This document shows positions 1-9,132 of a stretch of DNA of 64,000 nucleotides, one piece after another (position 1 is the first letter of the stretch; every line of letters begins with the position of its first letter). Source of the stretch: Gordonia zhenghanii (GTDB lineage: Bacteria; Actinomycetota; Actinomycetes; Mycobacteriales; Mycobacteriaceae); assembly GCF_021738965.1 (NCBI RefSeq), contig NZ_JAKKOQ010000004.1:1-64000 (forward strand), given 5' to 3'. The notes beneath the pieces were generated by a model, which was not told the origin of the DNA, made no database searches, and saw only the letters and a program-made list of their open reading frames with translations. Both the position numbers and the translations under genes were made by a program.

Positions 1-231
<231 letters not shown>

Positions 232-326
232 ACAACACTCAACAACATTGTAGAGAAGCGAAGAACTTTTTCTTCACCTTCTTTTGGTTGTCTCGCATCC
301 ACTATCTACCTCTGAAACAACACACG

Positions 327-356
327 ACCACCAGGATCTTTTCGATTGCTGGTGGT
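327..356 (+). other. stem-loop in the 23S-5S spacer
   Basis: In the spacer between 23S and 5S, ACCACCAG (327-334) pairs with CTGGTGGT (349-356) around a 14-base loop. A smaller stem GAAGAA/TTCTTC lies at 260-275. Both fit the helices that flank mature rRNA ends and are cut during processing. That role is inferred from position only. Confidence 0.5.
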
Positions 357-376
357 GGTTGATAGTTTCATATTGT

Positions 377-493
377 TTCGGTGGCTATAGCGGAGGGGAA
401 ACGCCCGGCCCCATTCCGAACCCGGAAGCTAAGCCCTCCAGCGCCGATGGTACTGCACTTTAATCAGTGTGGGAGAGTAGGACACCGCCGAAC
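377..493 (+). rRNA. rrf: 5S ribosomal RNA
   Basis: About 117 bases follow the 23S end by roughly 145 bases. The sequence begins TTCGGTGGCTATAGCG, contains the conserved loop-B/C text CCATTCCGAACCCGGAAG and ends with GGACACCGCCGAA, so its two ends pair as in 5S rRNA. It is the last gene of the rRNA operon; no tRNA follows. Confidence 0.95.
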
Positions 494-501
494 TAAACAT
501 C

Positions 502-539
502 GTAGAGCCCCCAACACACTCGTGTGTTGGGGGCTCTAC
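502..539 (+). terminator. terminator of the rRNA operon
   Basis: An almost continuous inverted repeat: GTAGAGCCCCCAACAC pairs with GTGTTGGGGGCTCTAC, leaving a very short loop, directly after 5S. No long T-run follows, which is usual for actinobacterial hairpin terminators. Its position after the rRNA operon makes a terminator role likely. Confidence 0.85.
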
Positions 540-558
540 CACTATCTACACGCTTATC

Positions 559-861
559 GATCTCGACTCCGCTCGATCAACGTGCGGTGCGGGCCGCGCT
601 GTAGGTCACTACGTGCGTACGACGAACCTCGACTTCGCTCGATCAACGAAGAAGACACCTGACCCGCCGGTCGAGCGAAGTCGAGACCCTCGTATGTACG
701 ACGGATCTCGATTCCGCTCGATCAGCGTGCGGTGCGGGCCGCGCTGTAGGTCACTGCGTGCGGACAGCGGATCTCGACTCCGCTCGATCAACGTGGTTGG
801 CGGGTTTGCGCTTTACCCTCACTACGTGCGAACGGCGAATTTCGACTCCGCTCGATCAACG
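559..861. repeat. composite array of palindrome-derived repeats
   Basis: Five direct copies of a 24-base element close to GATCTCGACTCCGCTCGATC plus AACG begin at 559, 625, 704, 770 and 838; an inverted copy lies at 669-688. Two spacer types recur. Copies at 559 and 704 are followed by the same 28 bases (583-610 and 728-755), and copies at 625 and 838 are followed by AAGAAG. The starts 559/704 and 625/770 are both 145 bases apart, so the array looks like a decayed tandem duplication of a 145-base unit. No gene is seen between 540 and 898; reading frames here encode only repetitive peptides. The same core occurs singly at three other loci in the window. Confidence 0.85.
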
Positions 862-898
862 AAGAAGGGCCTTGATCGACGAAGGAGAGGGTAGGCGA

Positions 899-2374
899 TC
901 AACGGGGAGCGTTGGAGTCTGTTTCTCGCAACGTTGGTTTGTCGATCTTTCCGACGGGGTTCTTCGGGACGTCGTCGATGAGGATGATGTCGACGGGGAC
1001 TTTGATGGACGCGAGTTGTGTTCGCAACAAGGTGTAGAGATCGTTGACCGTCGTGCTGGCATCTCGGCGCAGAGAGACGTAGGCGACCGGGACTTCGCCG
1101 AGGACGTCGTGGGGACGCCCGATGACCGCTGCTTCATAGACGCCGGCGTCGGTATAGACGACCGCTTCTATCTCCTTCGGATAGATGTTCTCTCCGCCTC
1201 GGATGATCATGTCCTTCACACGATCGACGAGGGTCAGATAGCCGTCGGCGTCGAAATACCCGACGTCGCCCGTGCGTAGCCATCCGTCGACGATCGTGTC
1301 TGCGGTCGCCTCTGGACGGTTGAGGTACCCAGCCATCACGACGTCGCCCGCGATGAGAATCTCCCCGGATTCACCAGGCGGCAGGTCTTCGAGACGATCG
1401 TTCACGATCCGGATCTGCTGACCTGTGAGCGGCAGTCCTACTGTTCCGGGCTTCCGAACCCCGTCGACGGGATTCAAGGCGGAGGCCGTCGTTGTCTCGG
1501 ACAACCCGTAGCCTTCGACGATCGGCACACCGAAGCGCTCTTCGAAACGACGGATCAGATCGGCGGGCATGGGCGCCGCTCCGCAGATGCCGAAGCGCAA
1601 CGACGAGGTGTCTGGTCGTATGTCGGACGGCAGGGCCGTCAGCATCGCGTAGATCGCGGGCACCGCCGAGAAGTACGTCGGACGGTGTCGCTCGACAGCG
1701 GGGAAGAACTCGTCGGGTCGGAAGCGGCCGATGATGGTCGCCTGTCCGCCCGCGCGTAGCGGACTCAGCGTTCCCAGCACCACTCCGTTCGCATGGAACA
1801 ACGGGAGAACCAGGAGACTGTGGTCGGCGTCGTGGAATGCGAAATGGTCGACGAACGTCGCGGTCATCGCATCGATGTTGGCGTGCGTCGTCATCACACC
1901 TTTGGGCTTCCCGGTGGTTCCCGCCGTATAGATCAGGAGAGCGATGTCCGAGCCGTCCACGTCGACCGCCGGAACCCTTGTTCCGTCGATCGGCGTCAGG
2001 AGATCGACGCAGTGGAGCATGGAACACGTCACGCGGAGGTCGGTGTCGGATTCGACGATCAGCGTCTTCACGCCGGCGTCGGTGGTCTGGAACTCGATCT
2101 CGGGTACGGCCAGTGCGGGATTGACGGGAGTCACCGCCGCACCGATCCGCCACGCCGCGAACAGTCCGACGACCAGTTCGACACGGTTCGGGAGCAGGAG
2201 ACCGACGACGTCGCCGCTCTGGACACCGGCCTGAGCGAGCCGCCCGGCTGCGGACCGCACGGCGTCGGCGAACTCGGCGTTCGTCATGCCGACTCGGCCG
2301 TCGGCCAGCGCGGGAGCGTCCGGTGCGGTAGCCGCTCGACTCTCGGGGAGTCCCGGGACGATGAGCGCACTCAC
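899..2374 (-). CDS. fatty acyl-CoA synthetase-like AMP-binding enzyme (FadD family)
   Basis: A 491-residue adenylate-forming enzyme, expected to activate a carboxylic acid with ATP and load it on CoA. Visible signatures are the phosphate loop YTAGTTGKPKGV, the GYGLSETT adenine motif, GWLRTGDVGYFDADGYL, the hinge DRVKDMIIRGGENIYPKEIE and the C-terminal NPVGKIDK with the catalytic lysine. The GTG start at 2374 overlaps the upstream stop (GTGA), indicating translational coupling. A longer open frame reaches 2845 but only repeats the neighbour in another frame. It is the last gene of an operon with a reductase-like gene and an SDR. The substrate cannot be read from sequence. Confidence 0.9.
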   Translation of the reverse strand: MSALIVPGLPESRAATAPDAPALADGRVGMTNAEFADAVRSAAGRLAQAGVQSGDVVGLLLPNRVELVVGLFAAWRIGAAVTPVNPALAVPEIEFQTTDAGVKTLIVESDTDLRVTCSMLHCVDLLTPIDGTRVPAVDVDGSDIALLIYTAGTTGKPKGVMTTHANIDAMTATFVDHFAFHDADHSLLVLPLFHANGVVLGTLSPLRAGGQATIIGRFRPDEFFPAVERHRPTYFSAVPAIYAMLTALPSDIRPDTSSLRFGICGAAPMPADLIRRFEERFGVPIVEGYGLSETTTASALNPVDGVRKPGTVGLPLTGQQIRIVNDRLEDLPPGESGEILIAGDVVMAGYLNRPEATADTIVDGWLRTGDVGYFDADGYLTLVDRVKDMIIRGGENIYPKEIEAVVYTDAGVYEAAVIGRPHDVLGEVPVAYVSLRRDASTTVNDLYTLLRTQLASIKVPVDIILIDDVPKNPVGKIDKPTLRETDSNAPR

Positions 2375-3498
2375 TGTGCGACCGTGACGACCGGTGGGGA
2401 GATGAACCCGAAGGACCGGAGGACGCCTTCGAGCTCGCGGTGCCCGAAAGCCTGGCATGCGGACGCGAGTCCGACGCGGTGTGGAGCCCGTTGCAGGAGG
2501 CTGTACGCCGCGTAGGCCTGGAGAAGTCCGGTCTGCTGATAGTTGTTGTTGCCGTGGATCACCACGTGCGCGCGACCGAGCGGACCCGATGCGTGCACCG
2601 AGTCGAGGGACTTGTGCGTCCGCCGGTTCTCGCGGGGCGGCATCGAGCTCATGACTTGCGCGGCCACGGCGTCCAGAGCGGCGTCGCGCTCGTCTGGCGT
2701 CATGTCCTTGGTCGCCTCGAGTGCGTCGGCGACGATCACCGGGACGTTCTGCATGAGCGCCGCGTCGAACACCCCGCCCTGCGCCTTGCACGTCGACACG
2801 CGTGGGTCCCGTTTGAACCACACTGGATGCGACGTTCCACCCCACGGCAGCGACTGCGCGAGCTCGTGCTGGCCGGGAACGATCAACGGCACAAGGCCTT
2901 GGGCCGGGTCGAACGGAACGTACTCGTTCTGCTCCAGGTGGTACGCGGCACCGCCAGCGGCGTTGACGAGAATCGTTCGGGTGGACGCGATCGTCGGGCT
3001 GCCGCCCCAGAAGACAGCGATGTCGAGAGTGTCGAGGCCGGGTGTCTCGAGCGCGATCTGCGCGGCGATCTCACCGGTCGTGTACATCTGGGCGGTGCCC
3101 GGTGCGATGAGCAGGCCCGCTGCAGCAAAGCGGGCACCGAACTCCTCGTCGCAGTGGATCAGCCAATCCTGCTCGCCGGTGGTGTCCAGATAGTGCGCGC
3201 CCGCCGCGAGAGCGGCTTCGACGACGGGATCGCCCAGCTTCATGAAGGGGCCGACGGTGTTGAGGACCACGGAGCTGCCCTGAAACAGGTCGGTGAGTGC
3301 GGCGACGGTGTGCTCGGTCTCGACCACCTCGTAGTCGGCGGTCTCGATGCCGGGCACATGCGAGTCCATCGACTCGGTCAGCGTGGCCGTGCTGCGGCCC
3401 GCGGCGGTGAAGGGAACGTTGTACTGGCGGAGGAATTCACAGACGAGGCGTCCGGTGTAGCCGGATGCTCCGTAGACGACGACGGGCTTGGTGCTCAT
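2371..3498 (-). CDS. saccharopine dehydrogenase-like NAD(P)-binding oxidoreductase
   Basis: A 375-residue protein that opens with a Rossmann fold (VVYGASGYTGRLVCEFL) typical of the saccharopine dehydrogenase-like superfamily, which in actinobacteria includes trans-acting enoyl reductases and many enzymes of unknown substrate. The ATG at 3498 is preceded by AAGGAG at good spacing; a longer frame to 3603 lacks this support. The stop overlaps the start of the acyl-CoA synthetase gene. Company with an SDR and an acyl-CoA synthetase suggests oxidation or reduction of a lipid-like or alicyclic acid, but that is inference. True saccharopine (lysine) metabolism is unlikely here. Confidence 0.75.
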   Translation of the reverse strand: MSTKPVVVYGASGYTGRLVCEFLRQYNVPFTAAGRSTATLTESMDSHVPGIETADYEVVETEHTVAALTDLFQGSSVVLNTVGPFMKLGDPVVEAALAAGAHYLDTTGEQDWLIHCDEEFGARFAAAGLLIAPGTAQMYTTGEIAAQIALETPGLDTLDIAVFWGGSPTIASTRTILVNAAGGAAYHLEQNEYVPFDPAQGLVPLIVPGQHELAQSLPWGGTSHPVWFKRDPRVSTCKAQGGVFDAALMQNVPVIVADALEATKDMTPDERDAALDAVAAQVMSSMPPRENRRTHKSLDSVHASGPLGRAHVVIHGNNNYQQTGLLQAYAAYSLLQRAPHRVGLASACQAFGHRELEGVLRSFGFISPPVVTVAQ

Positions 3499-3562
3499 GA
3501 GATCTCCTTGGGTCGTGTGAGAGAAGTGGTCGGTTGTCAGTGACGGGACGTGCGCGGGGAAT

Positions 3563-4357
3563 TCACATGCCCATGCCGCCGTCGACGGGCAGGCCCGCGC
3601 CATTGACGAATCGGGCGGCGTCGGACGCGAGGAAGACCACGGCGTCGGCCATGTCGGCGACTTCGCCGAGTCGGCCGCTCGGCGTGAGCCCGACGACGGC
3701 TTCGACCGCCTCCTGCGCCGAACCGAACAGTCGGAGCTCGGCCATGTCGCTGGCGAGGCCCGCGCCCATCTCAGTAGGGACCAGCCCCGGGTAGATGGAG
3801 TTGACGCGAATCCCGTACCCGAGCTTTCCCGCCTCCATCGCGGCGACTCGCGTCATCCGGTCGATTGCGGACTTGGTCGCCGAGTAGATCGCGATGCCGG
3901 GGAAGGCGATGGTCGCTGCCACCGACGCGACGTTGATGATCACGCCGCCGTCGCCCGCTGCGCCGCCCGGCCGCATCGTCCGGAGGGCGTGCTTGATGCC
4001 GAGGGCGGTGCCGAGAACGTTCACGTCGAGCTGGCGCCGGACGTCGTCTGCGGAGATCTCGGTCATCAGTGCGCTGATCTCGACGCCCGCGTTGTTGACG
4101 ACGACGTCGAGTCCGCCGAGCTGCTCGGTCGCGGCTGCGATCGCCGCCGCCCAGCTCTCGTCGTCGGTGACGTCGAGGGACACGGCTCCGTGTCCGGAAC
4201 CCAGTGAGTCGGCGACGGCGCCCGCGGCGTCGGTCTGCAGGTCGCCGATCACCACCGTGGCGCCTGCGGCCGCGAGGGCGTGTGCCATGCCCTCGCCGAG
4301 GCCTTGGGCCCCGCCGGTCACCAGTGCTCGCCGTCCAGTGAGGTCGAATGCGTTCAT
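3563..4357 (-). CDS. short-chain dehydrogenase/reductase (SDR)
   Basis: A classical SDR of 264 residues with all key elements: TGGAQGLG cofactor loop (14-21), Asp39 at the end of beta-2 (favours NAD over NADP), NNAG (88-91), and the catalytic Ser145, Tyr158 and Lys162 (YSATK). It is the promoter-proximal gene of the three-gene operon, 64 bases before the saccharopine-dehydrogenase-like gene. An AGGGAG ribosome site precedes the ATG. It probably oxidises or reduces a hydroxyacyl or alcohol intermediate in the same pathway; the substrate is unknown. Confidence 0.9.
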   Translation of the reverse strand: MNAFDLTGRRALVTGGAQGLGEGMAHALAAAGATVVIGDLQTDAAGAVADSLGSGHGAVSLDVTDDESWAAAIAAATEQLGGLDVVVNNAGVEISALMTEISADDVRRQLDVNVLGTALGIKHALRTMRPGGAAGDGGVIINVASVAATIAFPGIAIYSATKSAIDRMTRVAAMEAGKLGYGIRVNSIYPGLVPTEMGAGLASDMAELRLFGSAQEAVEAVVGLTPSGRLGEVADMADAVVFLASDAARFVNGAGLPVDGGMGM

Positions 4358-4393
4358 GAGTCGCTCCCTTGTCGCCGTCTAGTGGTGTGTGTC

Positions 4394-4421
4394 ACACTAC
4401 CGAAGTCTGGACGACCGTCAA
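4394..4421 (-). promoter_or_regulatory. promoter of the SDR operon
   Basis: Read on the minus strand there is TTGACG (-35, 4421-4416), a 16-base spacer and TAGTGT (-10, 4399-4394). This puts a start site about 30 bases before the SDR ATG. The -35 box lies inside one of the two operator-like repeats at 4407-4444, so regulator binding would block polymerase. Predicted from sequence only. Confidence 0.55.
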
Positions 4422-4444
4422 GAGAAAAACTGGACGATTGTCAA
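4407..4444. promoter_or_regulatory. twin operator for the TetR regulator
   Basis: Two near-identical 15-base copies, CTGGACGACCGTCAA (4407-4421) and CTGGACGATTGTCAA (4430-4444), stand 23 bases apart between the divergent SDR and TetR genes. Each is itself an imperfect palindrome (TGGACG..CGTCAA). Such paired palindromes overlapping a -35 box are typical TetR-family repressor sites. Binding by the adjacent TetR is inferred. Confidence 0.6.
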
Positions 4445-4523
4445 AGATCAGGAGGGGCGACACGTCTTCGGGTTGCTGCGCCGGATATGCTCGGATGAGA
4501 CGTCGAGCGCCAGAGGAGGACCG

Positions 4524-5192
4524 ATGACGATCGAAGCCGAGGCGACGAGTGAGGCGGTCGTGAAAGCCGGGCCTCCTGCTGAGCGCGGCGTCGGCCGGCG
4601 GGTGAGCAAGCTGGCGGCGAAGCGGGACGAGCTCGCGCGGGCAGCGTTCAAGACCTTGTCCGAGCTCGGCTACGCGGGGACAAGTCTGCGTGAGATCGCC
4701 GCGAACTCCGAGTACAGCCACGGCGTCCTGCACTACTACTTCTCCGACAAGCTCGACTTGATCTCGCACTGTGTGTCTCTCTACAAGAGCGAGTGCGTCG
4801 CCGCGTACGACGACATCCTCGACGACGTCGACGATGCGCAGGCGCTCCGCGAACGATTCGTGCAGCGACTGGTTGCGACGATGGCCGGCGATCTGCCGAC
4901 CCACAAGCTCTGGTACGACCTCCGGATCCAAGCGTTGTTCGAGCCGTCGCTCCTCGACGGGGTGCGAGAGATCGACGCCGAGCTCGAGGCGATGATCTGG
5001 CGCGTGGTCTCGCGGTACGCCGAGCTCGCGAGCAGCGCTCCCCTCCTGGGTTCCGCTGGTGTCTACGCGGCGCTCGACGGTCCCTTCGAGCGGGCGGTCC
5101 GCCGGTCCGCGGTGGGTGAGCACGGTGCCGAGGTCGAACTGGCGGCACAGTTGGACGGACTGTTGACGGCGCTGGTCCCCGCTCGCTCCTGA
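4524..5192 (+). CDS. TetR-family transcriptional regulator
   Basis: A 222-residue regulator. An N-terminal helix-turn-helix spans about residues 38-75 ([21 protein letters not shown]), followed by a helical ligand-binding domain. The ATG at 4524 has a GAGGAGG ribosome site; a longer frame from 4389 would run through the operator region and is rejected. It is divergent from the SDR/reductase/acyl-CoA synthetase operon and probably represses it in the absence of an acyl or acyl-CoA ligand; that ligand is a guess from context. Confidence 0.88.
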   Translation: MTIEAEATSEAVVKAGPPAERGVGRRVSKLAAKRDELARAAFKTLSELGYAGTSLREIAANSEYSHGVLHYYFSDKLDLISHCVSLYKSECVAAYDDILDDVDDAQALRERFVQRLVATMAGDLPTHKLWYDLRIQALFEPSLLDGVREIDAELEAMIWRVVSRYAELASSAPLLGSAGVYAALDGPFERAVRRSAVGEHGAEVELAAQLDGLLTALVPARS

Positions 5193-5241
5193 CGTCCCCG
5201 GCCGCTCTCGACGTCACCGGAATCGCCTACACTCGGCGACT

Positions 5242-5925
5242 GTGAGACTCGTGATTGCTGATTGCCAGGTCGACTACGTCGGCCGCCTGACCGCGCACCT
5301 GCCGATGGCCAAGCGGCTGATCCTCGTGAAGTCGGACGGCTCGGTGAGCATCCATGCGGACGATCGAGCGTTCAAGCCGTTGAACTGGATGAGCCCGCCG
5401 TGCTGGATGTCCGAGGAGGCTCCGGCCGAAGGGGTCGAGGCCCAGGCGGTATGGGTGGTGACGAATAAGGCGGGGGAGCAGCTGCGGATCACCGTCGCGT
5501 CGATCGAGCACGACTCGTCGCACGAACTCGGGCTCGACCCCGGGCTGGTCAAGGACGGCGTCGAAGCACACCTGCAGGAACTCCTCGCCGAACATGTGAC
5601 GACGCTCGGCGAGGGCTACACGCTGATCCGCCGCGAGTACATGACCGCCATCGGGCCGGTCGACATCCTGTGTCGCGACGCAGACGGCGCGACGGTCGCC
5701 GTCGAGATCAAGCGTCGCGGGGAGATCGACGGCGTCGAACAGCTGACCCGTTACCTCGAGCTCCTCAACCGCGATGCGACGATCGCGCCCGTGTCTGGAG
5801 TCTTTGCAGCTCAGATCATCAAGCCGCAGGCGCGGACCTTGGCGACCGACCGTGGAATCCGTTGTGTGACGTTGGATTACGACAAGCTCCGTGGCACCGA
5901 GAGTACCGAGTTCCGGCTTTTCTGA
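5242..5925 (+). CDS. nucS: mismatch-specific endonuclease NucS (EndoMS)
   Basis: A 227-residue protein matching the archaeal/actinobacterial NucS family, which cuts both strands at mismatches and replaces MutSL in most actinobacteria. The N-terminal DNA-binding domain starts [16 protein letters not shown]. The C-terminal RecB-like nuclease shows Asp141 (GPVDIL), Glu155 and Lys157 (VAVEIKRR). The protein ends EFRLF, matching the C-terminal clamp-binding tail of the family. The start is GTG at 5242. It matches Rv1321 in position and ends 6 bases from the convergent DivIVA-like gene. Confidence 0.95.
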   Translation: MRLVIADCQVDYVGRLTAHLPMAKRLILVKSDGSVSIHADDRAFKPLNWMSPPCWMSEEAPAEGVEAQAVWVVTNKAGEQLRITVASIEHDSSHELGLDPGLVKDGVEAHLQELLAEHVTTLGEGYTLIRREYMTAIGPVDILCRDADGATVAVEIKRRGEIDGVEQLTRYLELLNRDATIAPVSGVFAAQIIKPQARTLATDRGIRCVTLDYDKLRGTESTEFRLF

Positions 5926-5931
5926 GCCGAG

Positions 5932-6927
5932 TCAGGCGCTCGCCGACGTGTGCCCGTTCGTGCCGCGACCCGAAGCGCCGAAGCGCTCTTCGTCATAGGC
6001 TCCGAGCGAGTACTCGTCGTCGACGGCGTCCAGGACGTCGGTAGCCTCGGTCGCCCGAGGATCGTCAAAAGGGGCGTCGTCGGACGTCGTCTCCTCTGCA
6101 TCGGTGGCGTCGCCCGCCGTGAAACGGTCTCGGCCCGAGAGCGTGCGGTTGAGGAGTTCTAGATCGTCGGAGTCGTTGAGCGACACCAGTTCCTGCTCGT
6201 CTCCCGACAGCGTCAGCGCCTCCGGCAGATCGACGAGGTGCTGTCGCAGGGCGTCCAGATGATCGAGGATCTGCCCGTGTGCGTCGTGGGCGGCCCCCGC
6301 GAGCTCGCGGGATCGGGCCAGGCGGTTCATCGAGATCGAGTGAGCCGCTCCGCGGAGGCGAGCCGCCTCCGACTCTGCCTCGTCGAGGATCTCCTGTGCC
6401 CGGCTGCGAGCATCGGACAGCGCCTGCTCGGCGTCCCGTCGGGTCTGCTCGGCCGCGGCGTCGATGTCGGCGGCACGCTTCTCGGCGTCGGTGATCAACG
6501 TGTCGGCGTGATCCTGTGCGAGCTCCTTGGTCCGCGCGGCCTCTGCGGACGCGTCCGAACGCTCCTGGTGCGCGTTCTGCCTGGCGATGCTCAAGGTCTC
6601 GTCGGCCTCGTCGCGGGCAGTGGCGCGGAGTTCGGCCGCCTCGTCGGTGGCGAGCTGGAGCATGCGCGAGACTCGATCGCTCATGCCGGCGACCGTGGTC
6701 GGCGGCACCGAGAGGGTGTCGACCTCCCGTTGGAGGTCGTGCATCTGGGCGCGCGCGTGCTCGAGCCGGTCGTGCAGCTCGTCGGCGCTCGCATGCGCGG
6801 AGTCGCGGTCGGCCGCCATCATCTGCATCTCGGCGTCGAGCCTTCGGAGATGGTCGGTGACCTGGTCGCGGTCGTAGCCGCGCATGACGATGGGGAACGG
6901 GCTCTGACGCTGACCAGGAGTAGACAT
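5932..6927 (-). CDS. DivIVA-domain coiled-coil protein
   Basis: 331 residues. A short DivIVA-like N-terminus (FPIVMRGYDRDQVTDHLRRL, about 11-30) is followed by a very long Ala/Glu/Arg-rich coiled coil (about 30-225) and an acidic, low-complexity tail (about 225-331). It is shorter than the polar-growth protein Wag31 in its conserved head and probably a paralogue with a scaffold role at the membrane or pole. It lies downstream of the epimerase gene on the same strand (85-base gap) and may be co-transcribed with it. Confidence 0.8.
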   Translation of the reverse strand: MSTPGQRQSPFPIVMRGYDRDQVTDHLRRLDAEMQMMAADRDSAHASADELHDRLEHARAQMHDLQREVDTLSVPPTTVAGMSDRVSRMLQLATDEAAELRATARDEADETLSIARQNAHQERSDASAEAARTKELAQDHADTLITDAEKRAADIDAAAEQTRRDAEQALSDARSRAQEILDEAESEAARLRGAAHSISMNRLARSRELAGAAHDAHGQILDHLDALRQHLVDLPEALTLSGDEQELVSLNDSDDLELLNRTLSGRDRFTAGDATDAEETTSDDAPFDDPRATEATDVLDAVDDEYSLGAYDEERFGASGRGTNGHTSASA

Positions 6928-7013
6928 GCCTCGATTGTAGGACGGCGAACTCGCGAGACTACGGACCCGCCGCCCTGTGTCTTGTCGCAGTTTGGTAAAG
7001 GGGTGTCTCGGCT

Positions 7014-7502
7014 CTAGTGCTGCGCGGGCTCGACGAGCTCGAGGAGAACGCCGCCGGCGTCCTTCGGATGCACGAAGTTGATGCGCGAATCAGCGGTCCC
7101 GCGCTTGGCTTCCGGGTACAGGAGTCGGACGCCCGCGTCGGTGAGTCGCGTGGACACGGCATCGAGGTCGGTGACACGCACCGCCATCTGCTGCAGACCC
7201 GGACCGTTGCGGTCGAGGAACTTCGCGATCGTCGACTCCTCGTTCAACGGTGCGAGCAACTGGATCAGTGCGCCGGAGCCGCCGCGCGGGCCGACCATCG
7301 CCTCACGCACGCCCTGGTCCTCATTGATCTCCTCGTGGAGGTTCTCGAAACCGAAGTTGTCGAGGTACCACGCGGCCGACGCGTCGAGGTCGGCGACCGC
7401 GATGCCCACGTGATCGATGCCGACGACGAGGTCGCCCACAGCCGCCAGAGCGCCGTCGTTCGGGGTGGTGCTGTTCACATGCTCGGATGCTGAGTTAGTC
7501 AT
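7014..7502 (-). CDS. mce: methylmalonyl-CoA epimerase
   Basis: A 162-residue VOC (glyoxalase) fold protein. It shows His31 in GIDHVGIAV, the LLAPLNEEST strand, GPGLQQMAVRV and Glu155 in LLELVEP, the metal-binding pattern of methylmalonyl-CoA epimerases. It interconverts (R)- and (S)-methylmalonyl-CoA in propionate metabolism. It is divergent from the thiolase gene with 56 bases between, the same arrangement as Rv1322A-fadA4 in M. tuberculosis. Other VOC enzymes look similar, but context supports the call. Confidence 0.88.
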   Translation of the reverse strand: MTNSASEHVNSTTPNDGALAAVGDLVVGIDHVGIAVADLDASAAWYLDNFGFENLHEEINEDQGVREAMVGPRGGSGALIQLLAPLNEESTIAKFLDRNGPGLQQMAVRVTDLDAVSTRLTDAGVRLLYPEAKRGTADSRINFVHPKDAGGVLLELVEPAQH

Positions 7503-7558
7503 CCCCTAACGGTAGCTTGGAGGGGACTACGCACTGTTCTCGACTAGGAGTTGGCTGA

Positions 7559-8752
7559 ATGTCCGACAACACCACCGTCATCGTCTCCGGCGCTCGCACG
7601 CCGCTCGGGCGCCTCATGGGATCGCTGAAGGGACACTCGGGCGTCGACCTGGGGGCGGTCGCAGTAAAGGGTGCTCTCGAACGTGGCGGCGTCGACCCGG
7701 CCGTCGTCGATTACGTGATCATGGGCCAGGTCCTCACCGCAGGCGCCGGTCAGATGCCTGCTCGCCAGACCGCGGTCAAGGCGGGCATCGGCTGGGACGT
7801 TCCGGCGCTGTCGATCAACAAGATGTGCCTGTCGGGCATCGACGCGATCGCGTTGGCCGACCAGTTGATCCGCGCGGGTGAGTTCGACTGTGTCGTCGCA
7901 GGCGGCCAGGAGTCGATGACGCAGGCTCCGCACCTGCTCCCGGGCAGCCGTGGCGGCTTCAAGTACGGAAACACCGAACTCGTGGATCACACCGCGTTTG
8001 ACGGTCTGCACGACGCCTTCACCGATCAGCCGATGGGCGCTCTCACCGAGCAGGGCAACGAGACCGACGGTTTCACTCGCGAAGAGCAGGACGAGTTCGC
8101 CGCGCGCAGCCACCGTCTGGCTGCTGCGGCAGCAGCCAACGGTGTCTTCGACGACGAGATCGTCCCGGTCGAGATCCAGCAGCGCAAGGGCGACCCGGTC
8201 TCGTTCACCACCGACGAGGGTGTGCGCGCCGACACCACTGCCGAGTCGTTGGCCGGCCTGCGTCCGGCATTCGCCAAGGGCGGCACCATCACCGCGGGCA
8301 ACGCGTCCCAGATCTCCGACGGTGCGTGCGCCGTCGTCGTCATGAGTAAGAGCAAGGCCGAGGAGCTGGGTCTTACCTGGCTCGCCGAGATCGGCGCCCA
8401 CGGCGTCGTCGCGGGTCCGGACTCGTCGCTGCAGCAGCAGCCTGCCAATGCCATCCTCGCGGCTTGCGAGAAGGAGGGCATCACGCCCGCCGATCTCGAC
8501 CTGCTGGAGATCAACGAGGCGTTCGCGGTGGTCGGCCTCGCATCGACCAAGACCCTGGGCGTCGACCCGGAGATCGTCAACGTCAACGGCGGCGCGATCT
8601 CTCTCGGCCACCCGATCGGTATGTCCGGCGCCCGCATCGCGCTGCACCTGGCTCTCGAACTCGCTCGTCGCGGCGGTGGCGTCGGGGCGGCAGCTTTGTG
8701 CGGTGCAGGTGGCCAGGGCGACGCCCTGATCGTCCGCGTCCCGAAGGCGTGA
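7559..8752 (+). CDS. fadA4: acetyl-CoA C-acetyltransferase (thiolase, FadA4-like)
   Basis: A complete 397-residue thiolase with the nucleophile Cys90 (NKMCLSG), His351 (LGHPIG) and the C-terminal Cys381 (CGAGGQG). It condenses two acetyl-CoA or cleaves acetoacetyl-CoA. The ATG follows AGGAG by 8 bases. Synteny with Rv1323 supports the FadA4 name. The following DUF3817 gene begins within a few bases of the stop, so they are probably co-transcribed. Confidence 0.92.
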   Translation: MSDNTTVIVSGARTPLGRLMGSLKGHSGVDLGAVAVKGALERGGVDPAVVDYVIMGQVLTAGAGQMPARQTAVKAGIGWDVPALSINKMCLSGIDAIALADQLIRAGEFDCVVAGGQESMTQAPHLLPGSRGGFKYGNTELVDHTAFDGLHDAFTDQPMGALTEQGNETDGFTREEQDEFAARSHRLAAAAAANGVFDDEIVPVEIQQRKGDPVSFTTDEGVRADTTAESLAGLRPAFAKGGTITAGNASQISDGACAVVVMSKSKAEELGLTWLAEIGAHGVVAGPDSSLQQQPANAILAACEKEGITPADLDLLEINEAFAVVGLASTKTLGVDPEIVNVNGGAISLGHPIGMSGARIALHLALELARRGGGVGAAALCGAGGQGDALIVRVPKA

Positions 8753-8757
8753 TCGCG

Positions 8758-9132
8758 ATGAAAGACTTCTTCACTCTCACCACTCCGGCCAAATGCTTCC
8801 GCTTCATCGCGGTGGTCGAAGCCATCACCTGGGCTGCACTGCTGATCGGCATGGCGTTCAAGTACGGCGGCGGGTTCGACACCGCGGTGCGAATCCCCGG
8901 CATGGCGCACGGCGCAGCGTTCGTCGCCTACCTGGTGATAACCCTGTGGGCCGCATACGCATTGAAGTGGAATCTGAAGACTCTCGTCCTCGCAGGCCTC
9001 GCCGCGATTCCGCCGTTCTTCTCGGTGTGGTTCGAGGTGTGGGCTCGACGCAACGGTCACCTCGGCGAACTGTCGCATGGTGCGACAGCACGTGGCGACG
9101 ACGATGTCGATCGTGACAAACTGGCAGTGTGA
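8758..9132 (+). CDS. DUF3817 integral membrane protein
   Basis: A 124-residue protein with about three hydrophobic segments and the DUF3817 pattern (FRFIAVVEAITW near the start, PGMAHGAAFVAYL in the middle, PPFFSVWFE later). Function unknown. The ATG at 8758 is chosen; an in-frame GTG at 8749 would overlap the thiolase stop (GTGA) and is equally possible. A paralogue lies at 23417-23788. The stop overlaps the GTG start of the thioredoxin-like gene. Confidence 0.82.
   Translation: MKDFFTLTTPAKCFRFIAVVEAITWAALLIGMAFKYGGGFDTAVRIPGMAHGAAFVAYLVITLWAAYALKWNLKTLVLAGLAAIPPFFSVWFEVWARRNGHLGELSHGATARGDDDVDRDKLAV

Noticed and set aside
559..861. Repeat array considered as a CRISPR array
   Set aside because: Repeats are unevenly spaced, one is inverted, the spacers recur, and no cas gene is present.
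381..1279. Small plus-strand frames across 5S rRNA and the repeat array
   Set aside because: They read rRNA and repeat DNA and encode repetitive peptides (SRLRSIN-like); none has a ribosome site or recognisable domain.
2375..2845. N-terminal extension of the acyl-CoA synthetase frame
   Set aside because: It overlaps the upstream oxidoreductase in another frame and resembles no AMP-binding enzyme; the GTG at 2374 gives a normal length and GTGA coupling.
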